Part shown: in pieces, positions 15,891 through 24,357 of the stretch
Layout of the letters: the number at the start of each line of letters is the position of its first letter
How positions within the stretch are numbered: position 1 is the first letter of the stretch
NCBI RefSeq assembly: GCF_900240845.1
Contig: NZ_OERU01000001.1
Span: forward strand, 124,001 to 188,000
Reading direction: 5' to 3'
Source of the DNA: Peptostreptococcus faecalis
GTDB lineage: Bacteria; Bacillota; Clostridia; Peptostreptococcales; Peptostreptococcaceae
DNA length: 64,000 nucleotides
Made by a program: the position numbers and the translations under genes
Notes under the pieces: model-generated
Told to the model about the DNA's origin: nothing
The model's database searches: none
Seen by the model: the letters and a program-made list of their open reading frames with translations, nothing else

Positions 15891-16730
15891 CTAATAATTA
15901 ATGTTTGGATTAGCACTCTGCGTACCTTGTCTTGCATCTGAATAACTGTGCAATTTATTATCAATGCTATAATTTAACTTAAACTCTCTTTCGTCAAACT
16001 CTGCTTTAGTTAGATTTTTCAACACTTTTGTATATGTTGGATTGCCACTTATCCAACCCCAACCGCCTTTAAGCTTTGAGTGTTTTACTTTATACCAAGG
16101 TGTTTTATCAACCATAAATTCTGCGTATGCAAATGGCTTTTCACCTTTTACAAATTTATCTATTTGAGGATTGCCGTCCCAAACACCAGCCATTTGTCTA
16201 ATTCCTAAGCCTTCACCTATTATTTCAAGCTGTTTATAGCAAGGTACACTCTCTGCCTTTTTCTTTTCATCTTTTCCACCATTATTTTCCTCCCTTTTTT
16301 TCTTGGGATCAATCAAGTGGATTGTCTTGTATGGTCTAAATTCTTTTAGCGTTATGTCAACTGTTATATCAGAGTTATTTTCTGCATCCTCAACTATTTC
16401 ATAGTCTTCTATACTCACCTTTTCATAGGTCGAAAATCTAGTTTCATTACCCATTTTTCTGTGCACTTCAAATTCTACTATTCTTTTTTCTTGCTTTATT
16501 TTCTTTAAAGCTTCAAGTATCTCTCTTGGCATAGCTCCATTTGTACTGTAGCTATATGTCCTAAATGGCAGCAAAAAAGAAAAGCTATATTCTGTTAATT
16601 TTGCACACTTTATTAAATTAATGTCTCCGCCATTGGCAAGCTCTATGGTCTTATTATTGTTTCCTATCTTTACGTTAAGTTTAGACGGAGTGATAGGAAG
16701 CTTATATCCGTCTATAAAGAAAAAATACAT
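15891..16730 (-). CDS. Tail protein XkdP-like with SH3-like C terminus
   Basis: This 279-residue protein has an N-terminal domain (residues 1-145) matching XkdP (DGYKLPITPSKLNVKIG, ITVDITLKEFRPYK). PBSX XkdP ends in a LysM domain. Here the C-terminal part (about residues 165-250) is an SH3-like segment (WYKVKHSKLKGGWGWISGNP). It lies between the tape measure and the hub and probably helps build the hub and contact the wall. Confidence 0.8.
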   Translation of the reverse strand: MYFFFIDGYKLPITPSKLNVKIGNNNKTIELANGGDINLIKCAKLTEYSFSFLLPFRTYSYSTNGAMPREILEALKKIKQEKRIVEFEVHRKMGNETRFSTYEKVSIEDYEIVEDAENNSDITVDITLKEFRPYKTIHLIDPKKKREENNGGKDEKKKAESVPCYKQLEIIGEGLGIRQMAGVWDGNPQIDKFVKGEKPFAYAEFMVDKTPWYKVKHSKLKGGWGWISGNPTYTKVLKNLTKAEFDEREFKLNYSIDNKLHSYSDARQGTQSANPNINY

Positions 16731-16745
16731 TTATACACCCACCTC

Positions 16746-18914
16746 CTAATAAACTCCATCTGCTTGTATGTTTAAATCTTCTGTTATTCTCTCTGTTATT
16801 GCATCAACTATCCCATCTATATTACGTGTCGGATCAGTTGATGTTATATTGTTTTCTACTTGGATTGTAGCTGTTGTAAATCTATTGATAGACTGACGTT
16901 CAGCTATTTCCCTTAGATATCTAACATCTAGTCTAGAGTTTTCTGTGTTGTCTGCGGTTCTCTTTGTGTTTTCTTCGATACCTTTTAGAGGATTCTTTCC
17001 AGCTCCGCCACCTTTTCCACCTGTTCCACCTGCTCCCCCTAGTGGACTTTGTTGTTGCTTTAGTAGGTCATTCAGTCCGTTTTTATCTTTTTTAGCGTCA
17101 AGGTTAAACATTCCTTTCGCCTTGTCCATTAGTCCGTTAGCAAATTGTTCTCCTGCTTTTGCTCCGTCAAGTAAGTTAGTTGCTTTAAATTTTGGAGCTG
17201 TCCAATAATCATCAGGGGTATTATCCTTAATCATATTCTCCAGTCCTTTTTCGGCGGACGCAATAGAGCTTGTAATAGATGTGACCTTGCCTATTTCTCC
17301 CATTTTCCCTAGGTTGATTCCTGGTATATGGTTAAGTGCGTCAATTATCCAGTTGACTGCTTTAATAGCCATATTTGCACCACTTATAAAAGCATTGGCA
17401 ATGTTTGTAGCTATTCCGTCGCATGATGACGTTACGCTCCTTGCTAACCCTAAAAAGTTTTTAGCTATATTTAAAGCAAAGTTTTGTATAGCTTTTTTAG
17501 GATGCTTCCACACATTGACTAAAAACTCAATTAGTGACGCAAAGTTATTCCATATAGTTCCGACTACATTAATTAAAAACGTTGCTAAAAAGCCAAATAT
17601 AGCACCTATAGTGCCTACAGTAGTCATGGAATGACCTGCTAAGTCACTAAGCCATTGTATTAGTTTGATTACTCCATATATTACTAAAACTATCCCTGCT
17701 ATTATCCAAGCTATCGGACAAGCTAATATAGCTGCGTTAAGTCCATTTTGTGCAATTATCAAACCATAAATAGCTACAGTTTCAGCAATATTTGCTGCTG
17801 CTTTTGCAATTGAAATACCTAAATTCCACAGGGCTAAAGCTCCTGTTATAGCTAAATGTGATGCAAGTAAAACAAGTGGTGGTATCAATAACCACATATT
17901 ATTGCCTAAAAAAGTGACTCCCATATTAATAAAGTCAATCACACCACCTGCTACTTGTCCAAGGATTGAAAATGCAATTACAGAATTTTCTACAAACCCT
18001 ACTATATACGGATTGTTCCATAGCCGCGATAGAGCTTCGAAAAGAGGCATAAATCCTATTAACGCATTATCTTTTAACTTTTCCATATGATTGGCAAACG
18101 TAAAAGGCATATCACCTAACATTGAATTGACATCATTTTTCATTGATTCAGCAGCTCTTTTCATCACGTCAAATGTTATTAATCCTTCTGAACTAGCCTT
18201 TTTCATATCAATTCCATTTAATTCTTCTTTAATGGCATTGGCAAACATTGGAGCGTTTTCAAGTACTGATAAAAACTCATCCCCTTGCAGTCTTCCTGAT
18301 GCCATTGCCTGTGTTATTTGATGCATTGCAGCTGCCTTACCTTGTGTATCTGTTCCAGATAAAGCAAATGACTTACTTAGAGATTCAGCAAAAGAAACTA
18401 TTTCATTGTCATTAGTGAATTTATCTCCTGCTAAAAGACCCAATTTAGAAACAGAACCACTTAAATCGGTTACAGAAGTTCTTGCTCTATTTGCTGCTTG
18501 ATAAGTTTTCATAAATAGATCTTTGCCAGTTCCAGTCTTATTTTCCATAAGATTCATTCTAGCAATTGTATTAGACACTTCATCACCTGCACTAACAGCT
18601 TTTTTGATACCTTGTAAGCTTAGGTAAACTCCAGCTAATCGCTTTGCTCCATCAACTAACTTATTCATTCCTTGACTGCCGTTATTCATTTCATTATTTA
18701 ACTGTCTTTGAGAGTTTGTAGCCCTTTGAATATTAGTGTCTACTTCACCAATTCCGCCGCTTACTCCCATTATTCTATTCATATTAATATCTGAATTAAC
18801 AGCACTTGCAAGCCCTTTAATAGAACCTGTCGCTAACTCTGACGCTCTTGTTATATAACCAAGCACACCACTGGCTCTGTCTTGTATTGTAATCGGAGCG
18901 CTTATTCCTGCCAT
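16746..18914 (-). CDS. Tape measure protein
   Basis: This 722-residue protein sets tail length. Residues 1-110 are helical. Residues 110-300 form a conserved tape-measure domain (AAMHQITQAMASGRLQGDEF, a very typical motif). Residues 305-475 contain several hydrophobic helices that may enter the host membrane during injection. A Gly-rich linker near residue 635 follows. It is short for a myophage, so the tail is probably short. It has a strong AAAGGAGG site. Confidence 0.92.
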   Translation of the reverse strand: MAGISAPITIQDRASGVLGYITRASELATGSIKGLASAVNSDINMNRIMGVSGGIGEVDTNIQRATNSQRQLNNEMNNGSQGMNKLVDGAKRLAGVYLSLQGIKKAVSAGDEVSNTIARMNLMENKTGTGKDLFMKTYQAANRARTSVTDLSGSVSKLGLLAGDKFTNDNEIVSFAESLSKSFALSGTDTQGKAAAMHQITQAMASGRLQGDEFLSVLENAPMFANAIKEELNGIDMKKASSEGLITFDVMKRAAESMKNDVNSMLGDMPFTFANHMEKLKDNALIGFMPLFEALSRLWNNPYIVGFVENSVIAFSILGQVAGGVIDFINMGVTFLGNNMWLLIPPLVLLASHLAITGALALWNLGISIAKAAANIAETVAIYGLIIAQNGLNAAILACPIAWIIAGIVLVIYGVIKLIQWLSDLAGHSMTTVGTIGAIFGFLATFLINVVGTIWNNFASLIEFLVNVWKHPKKAIQNFALNIAKNFLGLARSVTSSCDGIATNIANAFISGANMAIKAVNWIIDALNHIPGINLGKMGEIGKVTSITSSIASAEKGLENMIKDNTPDDYWTAPKFKATNLLDGAKAGEQFANGLMDKAKGMFNLDAKKDKNGLNDLLKQQQSPLGGAGGTGGKGGGAGKNPLKGIEENTKRTADNTENSRLDVRYLREIAERQSINRFTTATIQVENNITSTDPTRNIDGIVDAITERITEDLNIQADGVY

Positions 18915-18948
18915 AAGTTACCTCCTTTCTTGGTTTTTTGCATTAAAA

Positions 18949-18972
18949 AAGCACCTACATTTGTAAGTGCTT
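18949..18972 (-). terminator. Terminator after the CWB2 gene
   Basis: AAGCACTTAC and GTAGGTGCTT form a 10-bp stem on the minus strand, followed by six T. It separates the CWB2 gene from the tape measure gene. Confidence 0.85.
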
Positions 18973-18981
18973 TCTTTTTTA

Positions 18982-20001
18982 TTATAAATTCCTCAATTCA
19001 TTTTCTACATTTTTAGATACTGAATTTTCTCCGCCAACGATTATTATTTTTTTTATGTTATGTTTCTGAATAAAATGCTTGGCATAATAATTTAAACTAT
19101 CTTTATAGGTCGGCAAAATAACTCCGCCATTATATGCAGCCACAAGGCTTGATGGTAAAGAGTCTGCATAAGCATCTCCGCCCACTATGACAACTGTGTT
19201 TTTATCACTCATTTTAGTTTTTGAATAACTGCCATCAGGATATTCTGTAATGTCAGTAAAACCACTTATTTTCTTATAGTGTTCTGCTATCCAATATGCT
19301 GTTTCATACCTGTCGTCTCCAAATAGCATGGTGTAAGCCGAATAATTATAAGGAATTGAATCTCCACCGCCTATTTTATAACTACTTCTATAGTCGGGAG
19401 AGCTATTCCTATAATCCTTTAGCCAGTATCCATATGTCCTAGATAGTTCAGCCGCAAAGGGGGCAACTGATAATAAGTCAGCAGTTTTATCACTATTAAC
19501 AATTATTTCCACATATTCATAATGTCCGTGCAAAGGGAAAGCTTCTCTTATTATGACATTTACCTGCTCCTCCATGTTATAAAAATCAGAGTGTCCATTC
19601 GCTATTCTTTCAACCTTAACGCCTCTAGCCTTCAAAGTGTTATCAACCTTCGCACTCAATGTTCCTTTATCGCCCATTACATAGGCTCTTTTAATATTAA
19701 GCCTATCAAACTCATTTAATACAGCTTTAGAAACACCTTCGTTCTTAGGTAAAACATAGAATGGTACTTTTAATGCAGATGCCATATAGCTACCATATAG
19801 AGCAGTTTTAAAGTCCTGTCCACTTGCTATTACTGCTAAATTGCCATCAGCTTTGTTAATATACTTTTTATTTGCTAATACTGCTGTTTCGTATCTATCC
19901 GCACCTGCTATTCTTGATACATTTAGGTCACTTGCGCTAGATATAGATAGACTTGATACAAATATCATAACACCTAAACATAACGATACTATCTTTTTCA
20001 T
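18982..20001 (-). CDS. Secreted cell-wall-binding repeat 2 (CWB2) protein carried by the phage
   Basis: This 339-residue protein has a signal peptide (residues 1-25, KKIVSLCLGVMIFVSSLS then SSAS). CWB2 signatures follow: VSRIAGADRYETAVLANKKY near residue 30, IKRAYVMGDKGTLS, a second FGDDRYETAYWIAEHY near 235, and IKKIIIVGGENSVS near the end. CWB2 modules anchor Clostridial S-layer and surface proteins to wall polymers. There is no separate enzymatic domain. ATG 20001 is chosen because AGGAGGG is 8 nt upstream. A TTG 6 nt earlier is less likely. It interrupts the tail operon, has its own terminator, and should decorate the lysogen surface. Confidence 0.85.
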   Translation of the reverse strand: MKKIVSLCLGVMIFVSSLSISSASDLNVSRIAGADRYETAVLANKKYINKADGNLAVIASGQDFKTALYGSYMASALKVPFYVLPKNEGVSKAVLNEFDRLNIKRAYVMGDKGTLSAKVDNTLKARGVKVERIANGHSDFYNMEEQVNVIIREAFPLHGHYEYVEIIVNSDKTADLLSVAPFAAELSRTYGYWLKDYRNSSPDYRSSYKIGGGDSIPYNYSAYTMLFGDDRYETAYWIAEHYKKISGFTDITEYPDGSYSKTKMSDKNTVVIVGGDAYADSLPSSLVAAYNGGVILPTYKDSLNYYAKHFIQKHNIKKIIIVGGENSVSKNVENELRNL

Positions 20002-20012
20002 ACACAAACCCT

Positions 20013-20058
20013 CCTACATTAATATAATTTCAAATCTATCATATCATATTAATGCAGG
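20013..20058 (-). promoter_or_regulatory. Inverted repeat covering the CWB2 ribosome-binding site
   Basis: CCTACATTAATAT (20013-20025) and ATATTAATGCAGG (20046-20058) form 13-bp arms with one G:U pair and a 20-nt loop. In the minus-strand RNA the 3' arm includes the AGG of the ribosome-binding site. Long transcripts arriving from the tail genes would hide the site. Confidence 0.5.
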
Positions 20059-20096
20059 AAAACAGTTCTTTGTTAATATTTTGTAGTATTTTTTTA

Positions 20097-20287
20097 CTAT
20101 TTACCTTTTTTAGCTTTTTTCAGCTCCTCTTTTTCTGTTTCAACAAAAAGTTCACATGATGCTAATAAAAATATATATTCTTCTTTTTTTTCTTTTATTA
20201 CTTCAAAAATATAAGATGGTGTCATTCTAAGCCTTTGCACACAATAATGTGCTAAATTGCTATCAATATCACCATCTTTGATTAGTT
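20097..20287 (-). CDS. -1 frameshift extension of the tail assembly chaperone
   Basis: This frame has no start codon but is open for 62 codons after the slippery heptamer A AAA AAC (plus-strand positions 20291-20285), which directly precedes the XkdN-like stop. A -1 slip reads LIKDGD and continues to TAG 20097, giving a fusion of about 197 residues. This is the gpG/gpGT arrangement of tail chaperones: the short form is abundant, and the long form recruits the tape measure and tail tube proteins. The extension is helical and lysine-rich. Confidence 0.75.
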
Positions 20288-20689
20288 TTTTACTTCTTCA
20301 ACTTTTTCAGGTATTTCTTTAAAACCGTTAAATTCACATATTTTTTGAAAAAACATTTCAACTTCACCAACTAAAAGCATTTTGTCTATTAGCTCTTTTT
20401 CTCCCAAAGCATCATAACTTTCTTGTAGTTCTGCGTCTTTTAAGTCTGGGTAATGTACACTTTCTGCTATAACATCTCTTGCAAGCGAATATGCATCCAC
20501 TTTAGTATTCCCTTTTTCATCTGTTGAAGTATTCTTATCTCTTAACTGTTGCCATAGATTATTTTGCATTGTTTTAATGACAAATGGTATGTTTTCTCCA
20601 TTTTCGTCCTTAAATGCTTCTGATACCACAATATTTTTAGTTTCTATTCTCTTTACGTTTCCTTTTAAAAATGCTTGAAATTTGCTCAT
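20282..20689 (-). CDS. Tail assembly chaperone, XkdN-like
   Basis: This 135-residue protein matches the XkdN family (phage portal/tail chaperone) by the opening FLKGNVKRIETKNIVVSEAF and a helical C-terminal half. It sits between the tube and the tape measure, where tail chaperones lie. Its last two codons before the stop, with the preceding base, form the slippery site A AAA AAC. Confidence 0.85.
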   Translation of the reverse strand: MSKFQAFLKGNVKRIETKNIVVSEAFKDENGENIPFVIKTMQNNLWQQLRDKNTSTDEKGNTKVDAYSLARDVIAESVHYPDLKDAELQESYDALGEKELIDKMLLVGEVEMFFQKICEFNGFKEIPEKVEEVKN

Positions 20690-20722
20690 ATATAATACTC
20701 TCCTTAAATTAATTATTTTTAT

Positions 20723-21214
20723 TTATGCTCTTGGAGCTTCTTTGTGGTCTTCATGATCTTTCACCCCACTAAATCTTCCTGATACTTCTTCTTCCAATAC
20801 TTCACTGTCAACATCCAACATAGCTAATATCAATTCTTCGAAATAGCAATCCAAAAATGTATAGGACTTTCTTCCAATTGTCGAAGTACTCATTGGATCA
20901 TTATTGACTATTTTAAGGTCAAATGTTGGCAGAACTCCTGTTTCAGCATACTGTAGTGCAAGTTTTCTAAGTGTAGATTGATTATAATATAGCGTGGCTT
21001 CCCACGTTCCTTCCCAGCCTGCTGGTCTTGATTTTGCTCCTGTTTCTCCTAGTATATTTAATTCTGCCATCTTCAATTTAAATTTTGCTTCAAATTTTTT
21101 AAGAGAAGCAAGTGATAAATTTTGTCCATTTACATTGATGTAAGCTTCTCCTTGTGAACCAGCTACAGCCTCTGTTATGTGGTTCATTTTTCTTATAACT
21201 TCTTTGTTATTCAT
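20723..21214 (-). CDS. xkdM: Tail tube protein (XkdM)
   Basis: This 163-residue protein is recognised as XkdM/DUF2001: the segments GEAYINVNGQNLSLASLKKF, SRPAGWEGTWEATLYYNQS and SYTFLDCYFEELILAMLD are diagnostic. It forms the inner tube through which DNA passes. It directly follows the sheath gene with an 11-nt gap. Confidence 0.93.
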   Translation of the reverse strand: MNNKEVIRKMNHITEAVAGSQGEAYINVNGQNLSLASLKKFEAKFKLKMAELNILGETGAKSRPAGWEGTWEATLYYNQSTLRKLALQYAETGVLPTFDLKIVNNDPMSTSTIGRKSYTFLDCYFEELILAMLDVDSEVLEEEVSGRFSGVKDHEDHKEAPRA

Positions 21215-21225
21215 TTACTACCTCC

Positions 21226-22551
21226 TTATTTCACAACATTAGTTAAGTAAAGCTGTCTAAAGCATTCAGCAGGTGTTACCACACTGTTTACTCTCACAAC
21301 ACCTCTAACCTTGTTGCCGTCAACTGTCTCTACTTTTTCGACAACAACACTGTTTTTGTCATAACTTCTAAATGCACCAAGTTTTAAAAATTCTTCTCTT
21401 ATCTTGATTACATCAACTTCGTAACTTTCAAGCCCTGTTTTATCAATATTTACTTTCCCTAGATATGCTGAATTAAATACATTTGCATCTGCCATAGCTA
21501 GGCTATCAAGTATTCTAATCACTTGATTTTCCTTAAATTCTTCGCCCTTTTCCTCGCTAAAAGTAACAAGCGAATTTATATCTTCTAAAACTCTAAATTC
21601 GTCACCAACTCTGTGATATACAAACTTTCCTTCATTTATAAATTCAGCTAATTCCAACTGAGTGTAATCTGCTATTATTTCAAATTCTCCGTTGTATTTT
21701 TTGTTTAGATTGGACTTGCCTAGCTCTGTATTTGCATATAAAGCTGTTGTAAAATAAGTAAGCTCGTTACCTGTTCCAGCTACTACATCATTTAGCACTG
21801 TCACAATTCCCTCATAGTCATATGTAAGCTTAGGTAGTCTTTTCATAATTGTTGCAAACTTAAGTCCTACATTATCTCTCATTCGCTTTGTGTAGGCTAT
21901 ATATAACTCTTGAAATGTTGCATCAGTTGACGTGCAGCAAAGAGCATTAAAGCTATAAGTTTCAATTTTATTTAAAAAGTCTTGATGGTCTGTTAGAGTA
22001 ACAGCTCCGTCTGTACCACCTGCAAGAGATGTTTTAGTTGTATCAGCAAGTGTGATTCCTTCTTTAAAATCAACATATTTGTTGCTTTCTAATTCTTCCG
22101 CCGACTTTACCACTTGCTTATCGACTGCAACATTATCTATCATAGTGATTACTTCTTTTTTAGTTTCATCATTTACATTTGGAGATATTTTAATACTTAT
22201 ATCATTGCCTCTAGTTCCACCAAATTTTGCCTTAGCTATTTTATTTTCAGCTTTTGTATTGTCTGATAGGATATATATGTAAGTTTTTACAGAGTTTGAA
22301 ATAAGCTCTCTAAGTCCTTTTAATTTGTTATCCCATAAATCATATCCAAGGACACTCTTGCACTTATCAGCAAAGTTGCTTGACTCTATTTCTAATATTT
22401 CTCCTTTATTTCCATAATTGTGTTCTATTGCAATTGCACAAACACCATTAGTGCCAAGTAGATTTAAGCTCCTTGACGCACTTATATTATTAATATAAGC
22501 ACCTGCTAATGGTTTGTTCATCCCAGTAAATCTTCCGCCACCTATTGCCAT
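21226..22551 (-). CDS. xkdK: Contractile tail sheath protein (XkdK)
   Basis: This 441-residue protein opens with GGGRFTGMNKPLAGAYINN and has the sheath segments KFGGTRGNDISIKIS and VLNDVVAGTGNELTYFTTAL. The end (VRGVVRVNSVVTPAECFRQL) is also sheath-like. A sheath places the phage among myoviruses. Length is normal for PBSX/C. difficile myophages (about 350-480). Confidence 0.94.
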   Translation of the reverse strand: MAIGGGRFTGMNKPLAGAYINNISASRSLNLLGTNGVCAIAIEHNYGNKGEILEIESSNFADKCKSVLGYDLWDNKLKGLRELISNSVKTYIYILSDNTKAENKIAKAKFGGTRGNDISIKISPNVNDETKKEVITMIDNVAVDKQVVKSAEELESNKYVDFKEGITLADTTKTSLAGGTDGAVTLTDHQDFLNKIETYSFNALCCTSTDATFQELYIAYTKRMRDNVGLKFATIMKRLPKLTYDYEGIVTVLNDVVAGTGNELTYFTTALYANTELGKSNLNKKYNGEFEIIADYTQLELAEFINEGKFVYHRVGDEFRVLEDINSLVTFSEEKGEEFKENQVIRILDSLAMADANVFNSAYLGKVNIDKTGLESYEVDVIKIREEFLKLGAFRSYDKNSVVVEKVETVDGNKVRGVVRVNSVVTPAECFRQLYLTNVVK

Positions 22552-22742
22552 TATTTAGCCTCCTTCTTCAACGCTTTTTCTAACTCTTTGTCAACGTCAG
22601 CAAAACTGTATAACTTATCATCATCTAGAGTTATTTCAAGCACATCAACATATCTGATGTATTTCTTAGCTCGCATTATCACGTGTTTTTCAAACTTACT
22701 TAGCTCTCTAGCAGGTTTCTTAACCTCTTTAGTTTCTGCCAT
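22551..22742 (-). CDS. Small phage protein before the tail sheath
   Basis: This 63-residue highly charged protein (15 Lys) lies between the tail terminator and the sheath gene and overlaps both neighbours. Similar small genes sit here in C. difficile phages, but their role is unknown. It probably helps tail completion. Confidence 0.65.
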   Translation of the reverse strand: MAETKEVKKPARELSKFEKHVIMRAKKYIRYVDVLEITLDDDKLYSFADVDKELEKALKKEAK

Positions 22743-23160
22743 TTAAATCAACTCCTATCTCATGTTCAAGACTTTCCATCTTGTCTACTTTTTCTTTTTC
22801 GTACTCCAATACAGCAGGATAGGTTACAAAAAAATGAAGCACATTATCAACTATTTTGTACTCCATATCTATTCCTCTTATCAACTTTCCCTCTACATCT
22901 AATAAATCTAGTGCTTCGTATAGATAATCTCCTATTTCATTTAATTCTGATATACTCGCTTTTTCATCAAAATATTTAATGTCAAGTGGATATGACCTTT
23001 CTTGCCTACCACCTAACATCCTATTTTTCATTGAATGAATTAAAGAAATAAAAAAACAAGGCTCGTCAAAGTCTTGCTTATTCTCATCTGCGTATATTGA
23101 TATATCTTCAAAGTAGCTATCTATCTGTATTGACACGGCATTTATTATCTTGTCTATCAT
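22729..23160 (-). CDS. Tail terminator-like protein (XkdJ / DUF6838 type)
   Basis: This 143-residue protein has the tail-terminator pattern: an N-terminal helix that forms a ring (MIDKIINAVSIQIDSYF), then the segment EPCFFISLIHSMKNRMLGGR, then a beta-rich end. It caps the growing tail and prepares it to join the head. It overlaps both neighbours by 4-14 nt. Confidence 0.78.
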   Translation of the reverse strand: MIDKIINAVSIQIDSYFEDISIYADENKQDFDEPCFFISLIHSMKNRMLGGRQERSYPLDIKYFDEKASISELNEIGDYLYEALDLLDVEGKLIRGIDMEYKIVDNVLHFFVTYPAVLEYEKEKVDKMESLEHEIGVDLNGRN

Positions 23161-23603
23161 TTAAACACCTTCTTTAGTTCTCTTTCAACTTCTTTTTGTA
23201 TGTAACTATTAGCTCTAGCATTGACCTTATCTACTGCAATTTTAAGCATAAATTGTCCGTCAATCCATCCCTTGCCGCCTCTAGTTCTGTGTCCATACTC
23301 AACATAGGATGCATATTCCACTAAGTTGCTAACTGTAATTACATACTCATTTCCTTTTCTTTTAACACTGAGTCCATTTGCTATATTTTGTGGTGATGAT
23401 TCAACCCCACCACCCCAACCACGTCTTAGATGCCCTGTGTCTGTTGGTGTGTCTTTAATTGCATAATATAAGACTCTAGTTGCTATCATCCTTGCCACTC
23501 TCTTAATCAAGGCGTCCATTTGTTTATCGTCTAGCTTTTGCACCTTTTCGTTAAACTGTTCAAATTGCCTTTTAAAGCTAGTCATATCCCCAAGTTTAGC
23601 CAT
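23157..23603 (-). CDS. HK97 gp10-like neck protein (XkdI)
   Basis: This 148-residue protein carries the gp10-family motifs TPTDTGHLRRGWG and VEYASYVEYGHRTRGGKGWI. It is a neck/tail completion protein that sits between the head connector and the tail terminator. Start and stop overlap neighbours by 1-4 nt. Confidence 0.88.
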   Translation of the reverse strand: MAKLGDMTSFKRQFEQFNEKVQKLDDKQMDALIKRVARMIATRVLYYAIKDTPTDTGHLRRGWGGGVESSPQNIANGLSVKRKGNEYVITVSNLVEYASYVEYGHRTRGGKGWIDGQFMLKIAVDKVNARANSYIQKEVERELKKVFK

Positions 23604-23965
23604 TATGCACGCTCCTTAGTGAGTTCTAACTCTATTTCTTGATGATTAGAAAACACTGCAGATACAGACGCATTTTTGTATTCTCTAGTGACTCCATTTT
23701 GAGTAACTACAATTTTAGAATTAGGCTTAATTTTGATATTAGGTGATATAAACAACTTTATCTTTTGTTCAATATTGCCTGCTTCTTTTTGGATTGTAAT
23801 AGGGCTTTGAGAATATGAAAGTCTACAAGGAATTTGAGAAAACGACTGTACTTCCTCATCTTTAGTTTTCTTTGTAACTGGGTCCTTTACTGGTATGTAT
23901 TCGTATATATCACATCTACCATCATACAAGAGCTCCACTGCTTTTCTGAATCTGTCTAACCTCAT
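23603..23965 (-). CDS. Head-tail joining protein (XkdH-like)
   Basis: This 120-residue protein is recognised as a minor head / head closure protein by the DGRCDIYEYIPVKDPVTKKT and KPNSKIVVTQNGVTREYKNA segments. It closes the connector after DNA packaging. It overlaps the gp10-like gene by 1 nt. Confidence 0.82.
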   Translation of the reverse strand: MRLDRFRKAVELLYDGRCDIYEYIPVKDPVTKKTKDEEVQSFSQIPCRLSYSQSPITIQKEAGNIEQKIKLFISPNIKIKPNSKIVVTQNGVTREYKNASVSAVFSNHQEIELELTKERA

Positions 23966-23966
23966 A

Positions 23967-24353
23967 CTACCACCTCAACCTTCTAAAAGCATGTAGGCTT
24001 TCTTTACCATAGCTCTTATAATATTTAATAGTGGTCTTTATGTTATTTGAGGAATCAGAAAAGGAGACTGTTACGTCTCCCTCTGTGATTTGTTTTATGC
24101 CTTCGCCAGTTTCCATGTTTGCAGATGTAGCATTAAGGTTGTTTTCTAATATTTCCCCAAACACTCTATTTGCAACTACATATATAAGCTCTTTCGGTAG
24201 TTCCTCTATATTGCAGTAGTTTAGAATAGACTGTGTATGTTCTTCTATCTTAAATTCTAAAAACTCATCATCTTCATCACTTACTGGAATTTTATATCTA
24301 TTCATGTAAGCTTTTATTACTTTTTTGATATTATCTAAATATTCCTCATTCAT
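23967..24353 (-). CDS. Head-tail connector protein (gp6-like)
   Basis: This 128-residue mostly helical protein lies between the capsid and the head closure gene, with the YVVANRVFGEILENN helix of phage connector adaptors. It has a loop rich in Asn and Thr (residues 75-95). It probably forms the adaptor ring under the portal. Confidence 0.75.
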   Translation of the reverse strand: MNEEYLDNIKKVIKAYMNRYKIPVSDEDDEFLEFKIEEHTQSILNYCNIEELPKELIYVVANRVFGEILENNLNATSANMETGEGIKQITEGDVTVSFSDSSNNIKTTIKYYKSYGKESLHAFRRLRW

Positions 24354-24357
24354 ATCT

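Noticed and set aside
20001-20007. TTG 20007 as start of the CWB2 protein
   Set aside because: ATG 20001 has better spacing from AGGAGGG and gives a standard signal peptide.
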